Assembly: GCA_010909725.1 (NCBI GenBank)
Contig: JAACMV010000007.1
Span: 496,001-560,000 of the forward strand
DNA from: Picochlorum sp. 'celeri'
Taxonomy: Eukaryota > Chlorophyta > Trebouxiophyceae
Length of the DNA stretch: 64,000 nucleotides
Direction: 5' to 3'
The notes below the pieces were generated by a model. The model ran no database searches. It was not told where the DNA came from and saw only the letters and a program-made list of their open reading frames with translations. The position numbers and the translations under genes were made by a program. Below are positions 30,878-42,053 of this stretch, piece after piece. The stretch's first letter is position 1, and every line of letters starts with the position of its first letter.

Positions 30878-33800
30878 TCATTTATTAGTTGTGCTAGCCA
30901 GGCTGTCCAAAAAGCCTGATTTTGATCTCTTCGAACTTCTTGAAATTTTATCCGATCGTTTCAAAATTCGGGACGATTTAGCTTTGCTATGGTAGACCTC
31001 TCTTGTTCGTATTGGCTCTGCTGGGAGGCCACACCACACCGATCCTTCTGCAAGCGAGTCTCCTGGGAGGACCATGGAAGCTGGCATCACTCTAGAGCCA
31101 TCATTCATGACGGTGTATGGCATCACCCTCGCTCCTTCCTGGACCCAGCATCTCTCTCCCAGGCGGACGCTGTGATAGATGAACTTTTGGTATTCCATGT
31201 AGTGTCCATCTAGTTTGCCACCTGATTCGATGACAGAGTCCTCGCCAATTTCAATAAGGCCTGATTCTAATGGCTGGGGACACAGCAGGATTGCCCCTCT
31301 CCCAACAGTGAAGCCCAGAATTCTGTAAATGTAAACTGCAAATGGCGTTCCATGAAATGCGTCTATGTTAGCCTCTGCAATATTGAAATATGAGTGTATC
31401 AATAGCGAGGGAATGTCAAAAACAGATACTGAGCCGTGCTTCCAATGCTTTCTGACTTGCGATGCTTCCAAGAGGAGTCGAAGATAGAGAACAGCCAACA
31501 AAGATCCTACACCAACCATGACTACGTAGGCGACCGGAATTAGCCACCAGTACGTCTGCTTTAACAATGAAGCAACTACTGCTAAAGGAACCCACAGGAG
31601 CACTGGGGCTATGGGACCTATCGCCATCAATGTAATGAGGGTTGCAGGAGTGTGCCACCATGGTAGTGATAGGCTACTGTCTACGTGCGACTGAGAATGT
31701 GATATAATGTAAGGCACATCAATTCCGTTTTCCATAGCATCTTGGAGGTGTGATCCTCCAGTAGGGCGTATTACAGTGTAGTCCAAGCTACCTTGGGCTC
31801 TTACGTTGTCTTTAAGGACTCGACCTCTACAGATGGGTGTATCATTTCCCACAACAGCCCTAGCGTGTATTTCGCATCCTGGGTATAATACAGACGCATT
31901 GCCAATGGTTGACTCTTCTTTCAATACAATTTTCTCGACAATACCATCGGCGTTGGTCGCAAATATGACACTATCAGAGCCGGAGCAAACTTTGTCACTG
32001 ACCTCGAGTGCATCAAATTCAACAATACTGAGGCCCCCAATAAATACGTGCTTCCCAACAGATGCGCCTAGTGCTTTATACAACCATGCCATTAATGGCG
32101 TCCCGGTGAGCAATATTTGTAAGTCGTGCCACATGGGCGATTCTATTTGTCTGCGTAAGACGGAGTAAACAAAGAGAGAGTATGTACTCCTTGCCACATT
32201 CACTCCTGGTTTCAAGCGTCCAACGAATATCCACTTCCATGTGAGAACCATGACCATTTGGAGGAATACTCCTAAAGCTGGGTTCAGCCATCCATAAAGT
32301 GCTGTGAATAAAGCAGAGAATTCTACAAGATTCCACGCAATCACTGAGCCACTGGGGGAAACAAGTGGGTCGCCATCCCCTATGATGGAGTATATGATGA
32401 GGAGGCACAAGGCTACAATCGGGACCTCTGCGAGAGATTCCAAGAAATGATTCGTTATTCCGCTCACAAGTGACCATAATGCACCTAATTTTTCCTCTGC
32501 GCAAAAATGGGGAAAGTCAGAGAGGGGTCCATTGACAGGCTCATCTCCAGGATGGGATCGAGATGCATGGGGCTTCAAATTATGGTTGTCAGGGATTGCA
32601 GTACCAGCAGTCACCACAGCTCGATGTCCAATGTGGCAATATTCTCCTATATCTACCTCTGAGAGGATCAAGACTGGTCGGCGTCCCAAATACCCTGCTG
32701 GAGTAACAAATGCACCTGTTACTGATGCTTCGCTATAAATGCAGCATCCCTTTCCCAAGCTGAGCAAATCAAAGTCACATATATTCACGCTATCGACGAG
32801 AACATGAGTAGGAGATTGAACTTTGGCTCCCAAAGCCTTTAGAACATATGACAGGAACGGAGTTCTAAGTATTGCCGGGAAGAATGTGCTGCCTGCTGCT
32901 TCTTGGAGTGCTCTTAGGGTGACCCAGCGGGCATACATCCAACCATACAGTGGATATACACCCGGCTTCAAATTTCCTACCAAAGCCCACTTCAATCCAA
33001 TCAATAGAAGAGCATATCCAAATAAAGCCCCGACCTTCATAGACGGCCAAATCAGAACCAGCCACCACGAACTAATCACTGTTCTCAACTCAAAGACACC
33101 AACAAGCAAAGAACCCCAGATAACTGGCACCATAACCATTGTCAGAGACAACATTATATACTGAAGAATCATGTATATCCAATAGGGAATTGCAGGCGTT
33201 GGAACGACTTCTGACGAGGCCAGGAATAATTCCTTATCAGCTTGAAGCCTGTCTGTTGGTTTTACTGCTGCATGAGTCGCAGAGGAAGCATCCTGCTGAT
33301 GCTTCAAAACATCAATCGATTGAGCCATGCCTCGAATGGTTTTTTTCTGATAAACAAGTGTAGCGGGGAGGCTTTCAATGTCAAAATGGACCCTAAGGCG
33401 GGAACTCAAAATACCTGCCTGCAGTGAGTTGCCCCCCAACTCAAAGAAGTTGGCCTCAACCGAAATATCGTCAGGATAATGCAAAATCTCTTTCAGCGTG
33501 TCCGCCACTACTTCTTCTGTACTTGTCTGTGGAGGAATGTACCAAGTTTCTAAGGTTTGGGCGGCATCCTTTTCCTGTCTTGCAATCCTTTCCAACTCCA
33601 AGGCATTTATTTTTCCAGTTGGAGTCAATGGAAAGCTCTCCAGGCTAATGATACTTGAAGGAACAGCTGCAGGGATTAATTTCGAAGCACAAAAATCACG
33701 AATAGCTTCCTTATTCACGTTCGCCGGGGTTACAAATGCCACAAGCTGCTTTGACTTTGTTGAATTGACTTGGAATGCTAATGCGTGAGCCAGGTCAACC

Positions 33801-36800
33801 TCTGGGTGAGACTGAATGACATGCTTGACTTCAGATACCTCTATTCGTACTCCATTAATTTTGATTTGCCCATCAGATCGTCCGTGGAAATATAAAACGC
33901 CATTCTCATCCCGAGACACCAAGTCACCTGTCTTGTACAGGACTCTATAAGAATCAGAAACTGGAGAATCATCGCTGAAAAATGGATTTGGAATAAAGTG
34001 CTTTTTAGTCTGCTCTTCATTGTTAATGTATCCTAAAGCTGTCCTTGGACCACTCAGCAAGAGCTCTCCGATGGTGCCAATCGGTTTTTGCTCGTAGATA
34101 TTGTCAGGACTGACAACATATGCCCTCACATTGGGATCTGGAGGGCCAAGTGGTGCATCTGGCACTCCAGGCAACATGAGGGCTGCTGTTGCAGAAACTG
34201 TAAATTCTGCTGGCCCATACGCATTATATATCCCATCTGATAGGCCTGGAATTCTCTGAAGTTCTGCAGCCACAGAGCATGGCAAAGGCTCTCCCCCAAA
34301 AACCATAGTCCGAAGTTTAAGGGAATTTCTCCTCTTGACTAGTTCTGGTGCATACAGCTCAATTAAAGATGGGACCTGATCCATGAGTGTAATGCCATGT
34401 TTTTCACATATTTCTGCGACTGCTCGAGCATCAGTCTCGAGTCCTGATGGAATAATGGAAAGACAGGCACCACAGGCTAGAGCTGCAAGAATGATGGCAA
34501 TATGAGGGTCAAAGGCTGGTGACGTGGCTAGAGCGAAGACATCTTCTCTTGATGTGTGGAACAAATCAATATAAGATCCGCAAACTATATCCACCAGTCC
34601 ACCATGGGTCAGCACGACCCCCTTGGGCTTCCCAGTAGATCCAGAAGTAAAGAGAATACAGGCTTGATCCTTGTGAGTCGTTGCATCGGCTCCCAGGGTT
34701 GCAAAATCACTGGGTGTGTCAGTAAAGGCATCTTGATGTTCTGATATGACTGACGGGAGCCCTTTCAAGCTATCACACGATACCACAATTGTGGATACTC
34801 CTTTTTCCTCCGCCTTTTTTTGAAGATCCTCAGAATCTTCACGAGCCGAAACAAGAATAAGATGTGATCTGGAGCTCGTTAAATACTCCGAGATTCGCCC
34901 CAGGGGAAGCATTGGCTCAAGAGGAAGATATACTCCACCTAGGAAGAAAATGGACAGCATGCTGATCACCATCTCCTCTGATCTTGACGCATAAACAGCA
35001 ACGCACTTTCCGTGAAGCCCCTCAGGATGCTTTCTTCTCATATCCCGTATAGTATAATAGACCATCATAAAAACTTCATGATATGTGTATCTTCTCTGAT
35101 CGCAAAGCAAGCAAAGTGAATGGGGTTGCTGTTTCACTTGAGCATAGAATTGGTCATGCAGAAGTGGCATCTCAAAGTATTTCAGACATTCTGGGCCTCT
35201 AGAGAGCATGTCAATCTCAATTTTTGCAGACTTGGATAATATATTCATCTCTTCTAGCGGTATGTCCATGCCATGTGTGCATATCGAGTCTAATAGTGTC
35301 TTATAGCAGTCAACAAGTCGGTTTATCTTGGCAGCACTCAAAATTGATGTCGAGTATTCTACATCGAGATACACACTAGCCTTATCATGGGCATGAACTT
35401 CAAAAGTGATATCAACTTGCGAAATTTGTGGATCAGGCAAACTGCAGGGTGATGTCACGATGTCGCTTCCAAAGTCTATTTTAGGTTCTTCTTCCTCCAA
35501 ATACTGAAACATGACCTGCGAACAAAGGGGTACGAATGCATACTGATTTTGTTATCGAGCGCCAAAAGACATATAATAAGCACATACCTGGAATACTGGA
35601 TTGAAAGGACTTCCTAGAGGCACATTCGCAGCCGATACTATCTCAGGGAAAGACAATTTCCCATGTTTTATACCCATCATAATCTTCTCATGTATTCTCT
35701 GTGCAAATGTACCAAATTTCTCTTTCTTGTTGATTTCACCTCGTATAGGAAGTGGAGAGACAAAATACCCTATTAAATTCTGGATTGACGCAATGTCTCT
35801 CATTGCAGCAGGCAAACCAATCACCACATCATCACTATTTGACCATTTGGAGAGGAGGACATGAAAGGCTGCCAAAAACAGGGCGTTGAGCGAAACTCCA
35901 ATCTTGCTCGCTGTCTTTGCTAAAAAAAGTATCTGAGATTCTGATAAAAACTCAAATCGAGAGCAGTTACCCTCCAAACCACCTAGATGGGATCTGGAAA
36001 AGTCCAAGGGAAAATCAAGCCTCTCTGGGATGCCTTTGAGCTCTTGAGTCCAAAATGCGATATGGTCACGATTGTTCTGAGTATCCAGCCAAAGAATATA
36101 ATCTGCATATTGACACCCCAAAGGATCCATCGGTGCGCTCCTATACGCGAGGCTCAACTCATCGCACAGAATTCCAAGCGACCATGCATCACTTACAGCA
36201 TGATGGGTGACTATTATCAAGTATTGCTGCCCTGGGGTATGCTCGGCAGATACGAGCGTCGCTCGAAGGAGAATATCACTTTGGAAGTCAAAATAATGGG
36301 TTACCTCGCACTTCATAACCCTCTTGAGCTCTTGAGCATTCTCCACAGAAACCCGAGAAAGCCGAAAAGAACCATGTATCAGTTGGCCAGAAAGTGTCCC
36401 ATCTGGCTTCACATGATATACTGTCCTTAAAATTTCATGCCTGCTGACGATAGTCTGAAAAGCATTCTCTAAAAGATTGACATTCACGTTATCAGAGATT
36501 GCAAAGCATAGACTCAAATTGTATGCTCCTGCAGCCTCTTTTCCTGCAATTGAAGCGACTGTCCACATCTGCTGTTGGAATTTCCCCAGAGGCCTCTTGG
36601 AGTCATTCCATACATGGGGAGTCAATCTATTTGCAGAGTCATTGTTTTCTTCCAGAAGCGGTTCTAAAGCCTCTGCAAAATCTCGTAGTGTTCTATGTTT
36701 GTATAACAGGGCCACTGGAATAGGTTCTGATAGACCCAATGCACTCTGAATCTCTGCATTAATCTTAAAAGCCTTGATGGAATTCCCTCCAGCTGCAAAG

Positions 36801-38569
36801 AAATCGCTCGAATCCTTTATATGCGGTCCAAATGCACTTTTCCAAAATTTTTTCACGATAGCGACGTGTGGATTCACTTCCTCCCCATCGTCTTCATCCA
36901 ATATTATGTTGTCCTCTGGAACAGTCAATGCATCAATGCGCACCTTTCCAGTTGAGGCTACTGGAAAAGATTCAAGTGGAACTATACAAGCAGGTATTGC
37001 AGCTTGCACCAACCTTTCCGAGCATTTCTTATAAAGCAATGTGGGGTCAATGTGCTCTGGTGTGACCCAGGCAACGAGGGATTTCTCTCCCATGCGTGAA
37101 CGCACATCAACAGCTGCTCCAGTGACTCCGTCAACCGACACAAGGAGAGATTCAATCTCACCCAACTCTATTCGGACACCCCGTATTTTTACCTGCCTAT
37201 CTATTCGTCCGTGTAATTCCAATTCACCATTCTCCATCCAGCTCACGAGATCTCCAGTTCTGTACGATCTTGCAAAATAGGACCGCACCCAAGTCTCATC
37301 AATTTTATCCGCTATCATGTCGAATGCAGGGTTCGACACAAACTTTTCCGCAGTTTTCTTGGCATCTGATAAATACCCCAAAGCAACTCGAGGGCCGGCT
37401 ACCAACAACTCACCGCGCACGCCAGCATTTGAGATGACTTTGCCAGTCTCAGGGTCCACCACACAACAGAACACATTTGGGTCTGGGGGACCAATACTGA
37501 TACGTGCATCTTCTGGCCTCACAAACGAATGCGTCACAGTAAATGTCTCTGTAGGTCCGTATCCATTTATACACCCTCGAGGAGATAAATTTGGTAGAAG
37601 GCTATACAATGACGATGCCAAATTTGATGGAAAGTTCTCTCCCATGCACTCCCACTCTCTGATTGTAGTTATTGCTCGAGGCATTTTCTCCATCTCACCA
37701 ACGTATGCCACTGCCAGAGTTGGAAGAGTGTGTACAATAGTTACAGAGTGCTTCACAACCAAGTCCAACCAATATGCCGGGTCGAGGTGACCATGAGGTT
37801 TACACATGACCAAAGCTGCACCACATATAAGAGGCACAAATACTGGGTGCACATGAGCATCAAACGATATCGAGTACGACAGCTCAAACACATCCCTATC
37901 AGGATCAACATTCAATCGTTCTGCGTGATTATGCACTGCATCGATCAACCCAATATGAGGGTAACACACTGGCTTTGGCTCTCCAGTGGTGCCACTGGTA
38001 AAGATGATGTACGCTGCCCCATCTTTGCTCCCTCCGTTCTCATCGACTGGCAACATCGCCGCATCTTCCAGACTATCAGAGAATCTATCATCAACACGCA
38101 CATGCTCACACGGATCAGAAGAAGATTTGCAGATATCACGTGCCTCTGATTCCAGCCCTTTATCAAAAGAAGAAAGAATCAGGGAAAAACCTGCAATCGA
38201 GGCACATTTTTTGTGCCTTTCCTTGGGGAAATCTGGATCCAGAGGAACATATACACATCCAGAATGGTGAACAGCCAATATCGTTGCCACAAGTACCGCA
38301 GATCTTGGCATATACACGCCAATCCTTGGGCTTGTTGCATCCGCAACTTTCCCCTTCCCCCGGGACTGCTGCTCTGTTGTCCTGCCCAGTGCCTTCTCAA
38401 TCAGGCATGAAATTTCCCTTGCTTTCGCAGAAATCTGACCATATGAAATCGTTGAACCATCCCAATCAATCACACATCGAGCTTTTGGCTTTTGGGTCGC
38501 CAGTCGAGCAAACGTGACATGCAGTTGGCACTCCTTCAAACGGTCAGGGCGGAGGCATAGGCACTCCAT
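30878..38569 (-). CDS. Two-module non-ribosomal peptide synthetase with membrane and beta-helix terminal region
   Basis: Two exons, 38569-35588 and 35515-30878, with intron 35516-35587 (GTATGT..TTCGCAG), give 2539 residues. The order is adenylation 1 (IIFTSGTTGEPKPV; GYGPTETFTV; YRTGDLVSW), carrier 1 (FFAAGGNSIKAF near 591), condensation (HHAVSDAWS near 793, spanning the intron at NPVFQ-VMFQYLEEE), adenylation 2 (ILFTSGSTGKPKGV near 1284; AYGPAEFTVS; YKTGDLVS) and carrier 2 (FFELGGNSLQAG near 1687). A long C-terminal region from about 1775 has repeated membrane segments and hexapeptide-like beta-helix stretches (IGEYCHIGHRAVVTAGTAI). That tail matches my knowledge of the NRPS terminal domain TIGR02353 and of poly-lysine-synthetase-like enzymes. 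No thioesterase or reductase is present. It probably makes a dipeptide or amino-acid conjugate at a membrane; product unknown. Confidence 0.9.
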
Positions 38570-38808
38570 TCTTAGATATCGTAGACTAGCATGGATGAAG
38601 AAATCAAATCGAAGAAATGGCAGCTATGCAGGGATCGAATCTAAACCCCTTGGCATCCTCTTCTCGGATTGTCCCATGGCAGGGTGCGTAACGTAATACG
38701 GTGTTAGATGAGATTCTCAAGATGGATGATGTGAACACAACAATGGCAATTACAATCCTCACGTGATATCTAAATGGAACAAAATGAGCAAAAAAGAGAT
38801 ACTATCTA

Positions 38809-40572
38809 CTACAGGTGAATTGAATGAGACTTGATGGGTTCAGACCCTGAATCTGTACTATTATGAGATGCCATTTCATGTATCTGCTCTTTCAAGTTTG
38901 CCAGCTCTGCCAGCACGAGTTGTTCAAACGTAAGACCCCGTGGACACGCAGAAGTTCTCCGAGGAACACCACCTTCCTCACACATCATGTCTCTTTCATG
39001 TTGCTGGACAAATCCGTTCTGAATATCACTCGAGCCATCCACATATCCCACAGGTGCCCCTTCATACCGCTGTTCATATATATCTTCATCATTGAGATAT
39101 CGGTCCTTCTTTGACATTCCTTTACTTACCATTTTCCTCAAGGATCTATGAAGGCGGGACTTGGGTATCAAGAATGGGAACATGGTCCGGAACCACGCCT
39201 TTTCCAACAAGGATGGCTTTGCATACAGCCACAACCTGTACACAATGACGAGAAGAATCCCAAACCCAACAGCAGATCCTAAAATCACCCACAGGCCTGA
39301 TACTTCATTCCACGTCACTACTGTATACTCTTCTTCTACATTATCAGTCTTGCATGACGCAAGCTGGACATCAATGTATTCTTCCTGCAGATTCTCAATC
39401 TCCCCTGCTTCAAGCAGCTGTCTCATACGAATATTGAACACATCCACGAATTCCGTATTCTGCCAGGTCGATCGAGGAAACCCTACAGCCTGATCAAAAA
39501 CATCAAATTGGTTGCCTACAATCATCGTCTGACAATTATCTGCATCCAAACTCCTCAGCGCAGAATCATCCAACACCACCGCAGACACTAATCCATTCAC
39601 CAAATCCTCAGCCATCTTTCTCTCATCAGCTACATCACCCCATGGATACGGTATAATTTGTACCTTGTACTTGTCTCGCAAGTCATCTTCATATCCAGAC
39701 CACGATGCGACAGCCCTCCCTGGCAAATCCTTAACATCTCGAATGCTATTATTCAATTGACTGACTGTCAAATTCGCCGTCAGATTTGCAGAATACAGTG
39801 CCATCAGGATGAACACAACAAATGACCACACAAGCCCAGTAATATTCGCTGCAATTGATGCCAACCTATAATCACGCATTTGTACGGGCCTCCCAATGGT
39901 ATCCCACATGACATTCCCCATCCACTTGGTCTCGTGATTCAATGCCTTCATCCCAACTTCAAACAACCACACAATCACTCCTGTCGCTATTCCAGTAAAT
40001 ATCATAATCAACCACACTTCTGTACTCATAGCAGAAAAGAAATACCACATCCCTGGATCCGATTCGCTTCTGCGAACCATGATACTAAACCCACTCTGCA
40101 GCGTGGCAATAGAAAATCTCAACCCCATATCAATCCGGTCCTGCCACGGACCCATACCAGCCGGGGCAAGATCACATTCTGTGGTATTCACTAATAAATT
40201 CATCATCTCATCCCACTCCAAACACCGCCACTCGATCATATCGTACGTCCAACCCATGAGAGGCATCATGGCTTTGAACAGGTCAATCTCATACCCTGAC
40301 CAATACACTGGATCCAGCCCCACACACCGCACAGCAGGCGTCCATTCTGACGTACACACCGTCAATTTCGTATTGTTAGGAAACCAGGGAATAGAACCCA
40401 CTGGGGCAGGAGACGCATCTTCCTCCTCTGGAGCAGGAGTAGGAGCAGGAGCAGCCGCGGGTTCAGGAGCGTCCTCCTGACCATACACAGCAGCACACTG
40501 TGTACACAACAGAACCAGTACTAGTAGTAGTATATATTTCAATGGTCTATTTTTGACCATCATGACAACCAT
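38809..40572 (-). CDS. Ionotropic glutamate-receptor-like ion channel
   Basis: The frame opens with TTG at 40599; ATG 40572 is the first start, giving 587 residues. A signal peptide (KYILLLVLVLLCTQCAAVYG) precedes a Pro/Ala/Glu-rich spacer. The two-lobed ligand-binding domain follows: S1 from KLTVCTSEWTPAV with GYEIDLFKAMMPLMGW, and S2 from NNSIRDVKDLPGRAVASW to the LASC region. Between them are M1 (EVWLIMIFTGIATGVIVWLF), a pore segment and M3 ending LYSANLTANLTV, the counterpart of the SYTANLAAF gate. M4 is WVILGSAVGFGILLVIVYRL. There is no amino-terminal LIVBP domain, unlike animal and plant receptors. The cytoplasmic tail is acidic, with a final helix. The ligand is unknown. Confidence 0.88.
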   Translation of the reverse strand: MVVMMVKNRPLKYILLLVLVLLCTQCAAVYGQEDAPEPAAAPAPTPAPEEEDASPAPVGSIPWFPNNTKLTVCTSEWTPAVRCVGLDPVYWSGYEIDLFKAMMPLMGWTYDMIEWRCLEWDEMMNLLVNTTECDLAPAGMGPWQDRIDMGLRFSIATLQSGFSIMVRRSESDPGMWYFFSAMSTEVWLIMIFTGIATGVIVWLFEVGMKALNHETKWMGNVMWDTIGRPVQMRDYRLASIAANITGLVWSFVVFILMALYSANLTANLTVSQLNNSIRDVKDLPGRAVASWSGYEDDLRDKYKVQIIPYPWGDVADERKMAEDLVNGLVSAVVLDDSALRSLDADNCQTMIVGNQFDVFDQAVGFPRSTWQNTEFVDVFNIRMRQLLEAGEIENLQEEYIDVQLASCKTDNVEEEYTVVTWNEVSGLWVILGSAVGFGILLVIVYRLWLYAKPSLLEKAWFRTMFPFLIPKSRLHRSLRKMVSKGMSKKDRYLNDEDIYEQRYEGAPVGYVDGSSDIQNGFVQQHERDMMCEEGGVPRRTSACPRGLTFEQLVLAELANLKEQIHEMASHNSTDSGSEPIKSHSIHL

Positions 40573-40957
40573 AAAAAGCAACTGTTGTAATTCAACCAAG
40601 GCCCTCGTCGAGAAAATTCACTCGCCCTCTCTGGGACGCCCTCTGTCAAACAACCATTGCTATGGTTGGTATGATTTTAATAATAACAATGGGGTACGCA
40701 TATTTTTGTATATATACGAGGTAGTCGATGGCACACGGGAACCAACTCATTCAATCAGTCATGCAGGTGTTACGCTACGGGAGATCTCTTCCTCTTTAGA
40801 TCTAAATCTCTCTAGAGAGAGATCTCTCTGTGTGTTTTTAAATGTTTATTTATGACGAGTACGTCCTCGTGTCATTCATACTGATGCCGTCTCCAGTACA
40901 TGAATGAAGCATTGAATACTACTTGAAACATATATAGTAGTAGCAGTGCAGCCTGTC
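40573..40957. promoter_or_regulatory. Divergent upstream region with interleaved AGATCT palindromes
   Basis: Within 40795-40829 three perfect palindromes overlap: TTTAGATCTAAA (40795-40806), TCTCTCTAGAGAGA (40807-40820) and AGAGAGATCTCTCT (40816-40829). They lie between the divergent glutamate-receptor and PRXL2 genes, about 130 bases before the latter. No gene is seen. A regulatory role is inferred from position and symmetry. Confidence 0.55.
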
Positions 40958-41713
40958 ATGATGACCAGGGCCCTGGGGTATCGTCACGCATGGCAATCCT
41001 CCACAAGGAGAACCCCCAACAATACGACTCTTGGTGGTGGCTTCAGTGGGATGACTCGAGTACAACCGAAGATTGATGGACGTTGTCACGCACTCGATTC
41101 GTATCAGGTGGATTATGAAGCACTCTCGGCAGCATCGCCAGTGACACTCGTGTCCACACAGAACCAGGTGGTACCAACAGCCCTGTGGAGGGAGGACGAG
41201 ACTTGCGTGTTTGCCTTGGGAAGGTCCATGGGATGACCATTCTGTTGGCAATTGGCGACGCAGCTCGAGCGAGATGTCAAGCCATTGCTGGATGAACAAG
41301 GTATTGCCATGTATCTGGGGTCCATTGGTACTCCAGAGAGAGGCATGGCATTCTGTGATCAGACTGGGTTTTCAAGGGATCGATTGCTTGCAGATCCAAC
41401 TGGGTCTTTGTATCCTCCTTTGAATATGAAAAAGGGAGTCAAGGAGACGTTTTTCAGCAAAGAAACGCCCATGGCGATTTGGAGGGATATGCAATCAGGT
41501 AGGATTGAAGACTTGAAGCGTGTGATGCAGCGGTGGACCAAGCAAGAGTTGTGGATTCCTCCGGAACAGGATCAGGCCTTTCAGCAGGGAGGGATTGTGA
41601 TTTTCAGAGGGAAGGAGACTGTGTGGGTGCACAGAGATGCTGCCACTGGTGATCATGAGGATTTGGATGAGGTTGTTCGCATTGCCACATCCACCCTCTC
41701 GAATGCTGTGTAA
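40958..41713 (+). CDS. PRXL2/SelU-like peroxiredoxin-like protein, probable selenoprotein
   Basis: Read with TGA 41234-41236 as selenocysteine, one frame runs from ATG 40958 to TAA 41713, 251 residues. The first 50 residues (RALGYRHAWQSSTRRT and after) look like a plastid transit peptide. The AhpC/TSA2 (PRXL2, FAM213) fold follows. The redox site reads RSMG-U-PFCWQLA, placing the TGA exactly at the first Cys/Sec of the family's CxxC/UxxC. Beyond it come GIAMYLGSIGTPERGMAF and RLLADPTGSLYPPLNM, which are family hallmarks. Stopping at the TGA would leave a 92-residue protein without the active site. The closest known selenoproteins are SelU of fish and algae. Thiol redox function is inferred. 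No splice reading restores the frame without the TGA. Confidence 0.85.
41234..41236 (+). other. In-frame TGA, probable selenocysteine codon
   Basis: This TGA is flanked by GGA before and CCA TTC TGT after (G-U-P-F-C). The same frame continues with conserved PRXL2 sequence for 159 more codons. Family knowledge places Cys or Sec here. A SECIS element would be required in the 3' UTR. Confidence 0.8.
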
Positions 41714-42053
41714 ACATCATGATGCAAGGAGAAGAAAGATAAAAAGAAGAAGAAGATGGGAGTATGACGTCCTTTGCTTAGTCTTTTGTTCCTTCTCTCC
41801 TATTTTTTACCCCCCTTGTTCTTCTTCTCCAGTTGCAATTCTGTATACGTGATTGAGAAGAAGAAAGATAAGAAGAAGGAAAAGAGGCATGGATTGATAT
41901 GGACTGATAATGAGGACATGAAGATTATGAGATTTGTGTCTGCCCATCCTCACATGTAAAAATAATCTTGACAAGAAGATACCAGTGAGTATTCTTCTTG
42001 TTGTGGCATTGCCCTGCTCGTATTATTACTATATTAAGAATAGAACATATACA
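41714..42053 (+). other. 3' UTR of the PRXL2 gene and upstream region of HCAR/F-DVR
   Basis: The region holds purine tracts (41725-41760, 41852-41890) either side of a pyrimidine tract (41782-41830) that can pair over 9-11 bases. It also holds a strong hairpin, CAAGAAGATA (starting near 41972) with TATTCTTCTTG up to about 42000. Several ATGA and TGAT motifs occur, as a SECIS needs, but I could not build a convincing SECIS by eye. TGTAA overlaps the PRXL2 stop. Confidence 0.4.

Noticed and set aside
41252..41713. Separate gene starting at 41252 after the TGA
   Set aside because: It starts with TTG and lacks the active-site cysteines; it is the continuation of the PRXL2 frame through TGA.
41714..42053. 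SECIS element in the PRXL2 3' UTR
   Set aside because: ATGA and TGAT motifs occur, but I could not build a stem with the quartet and apical AA/CC at proper spacing, so none is annotated.
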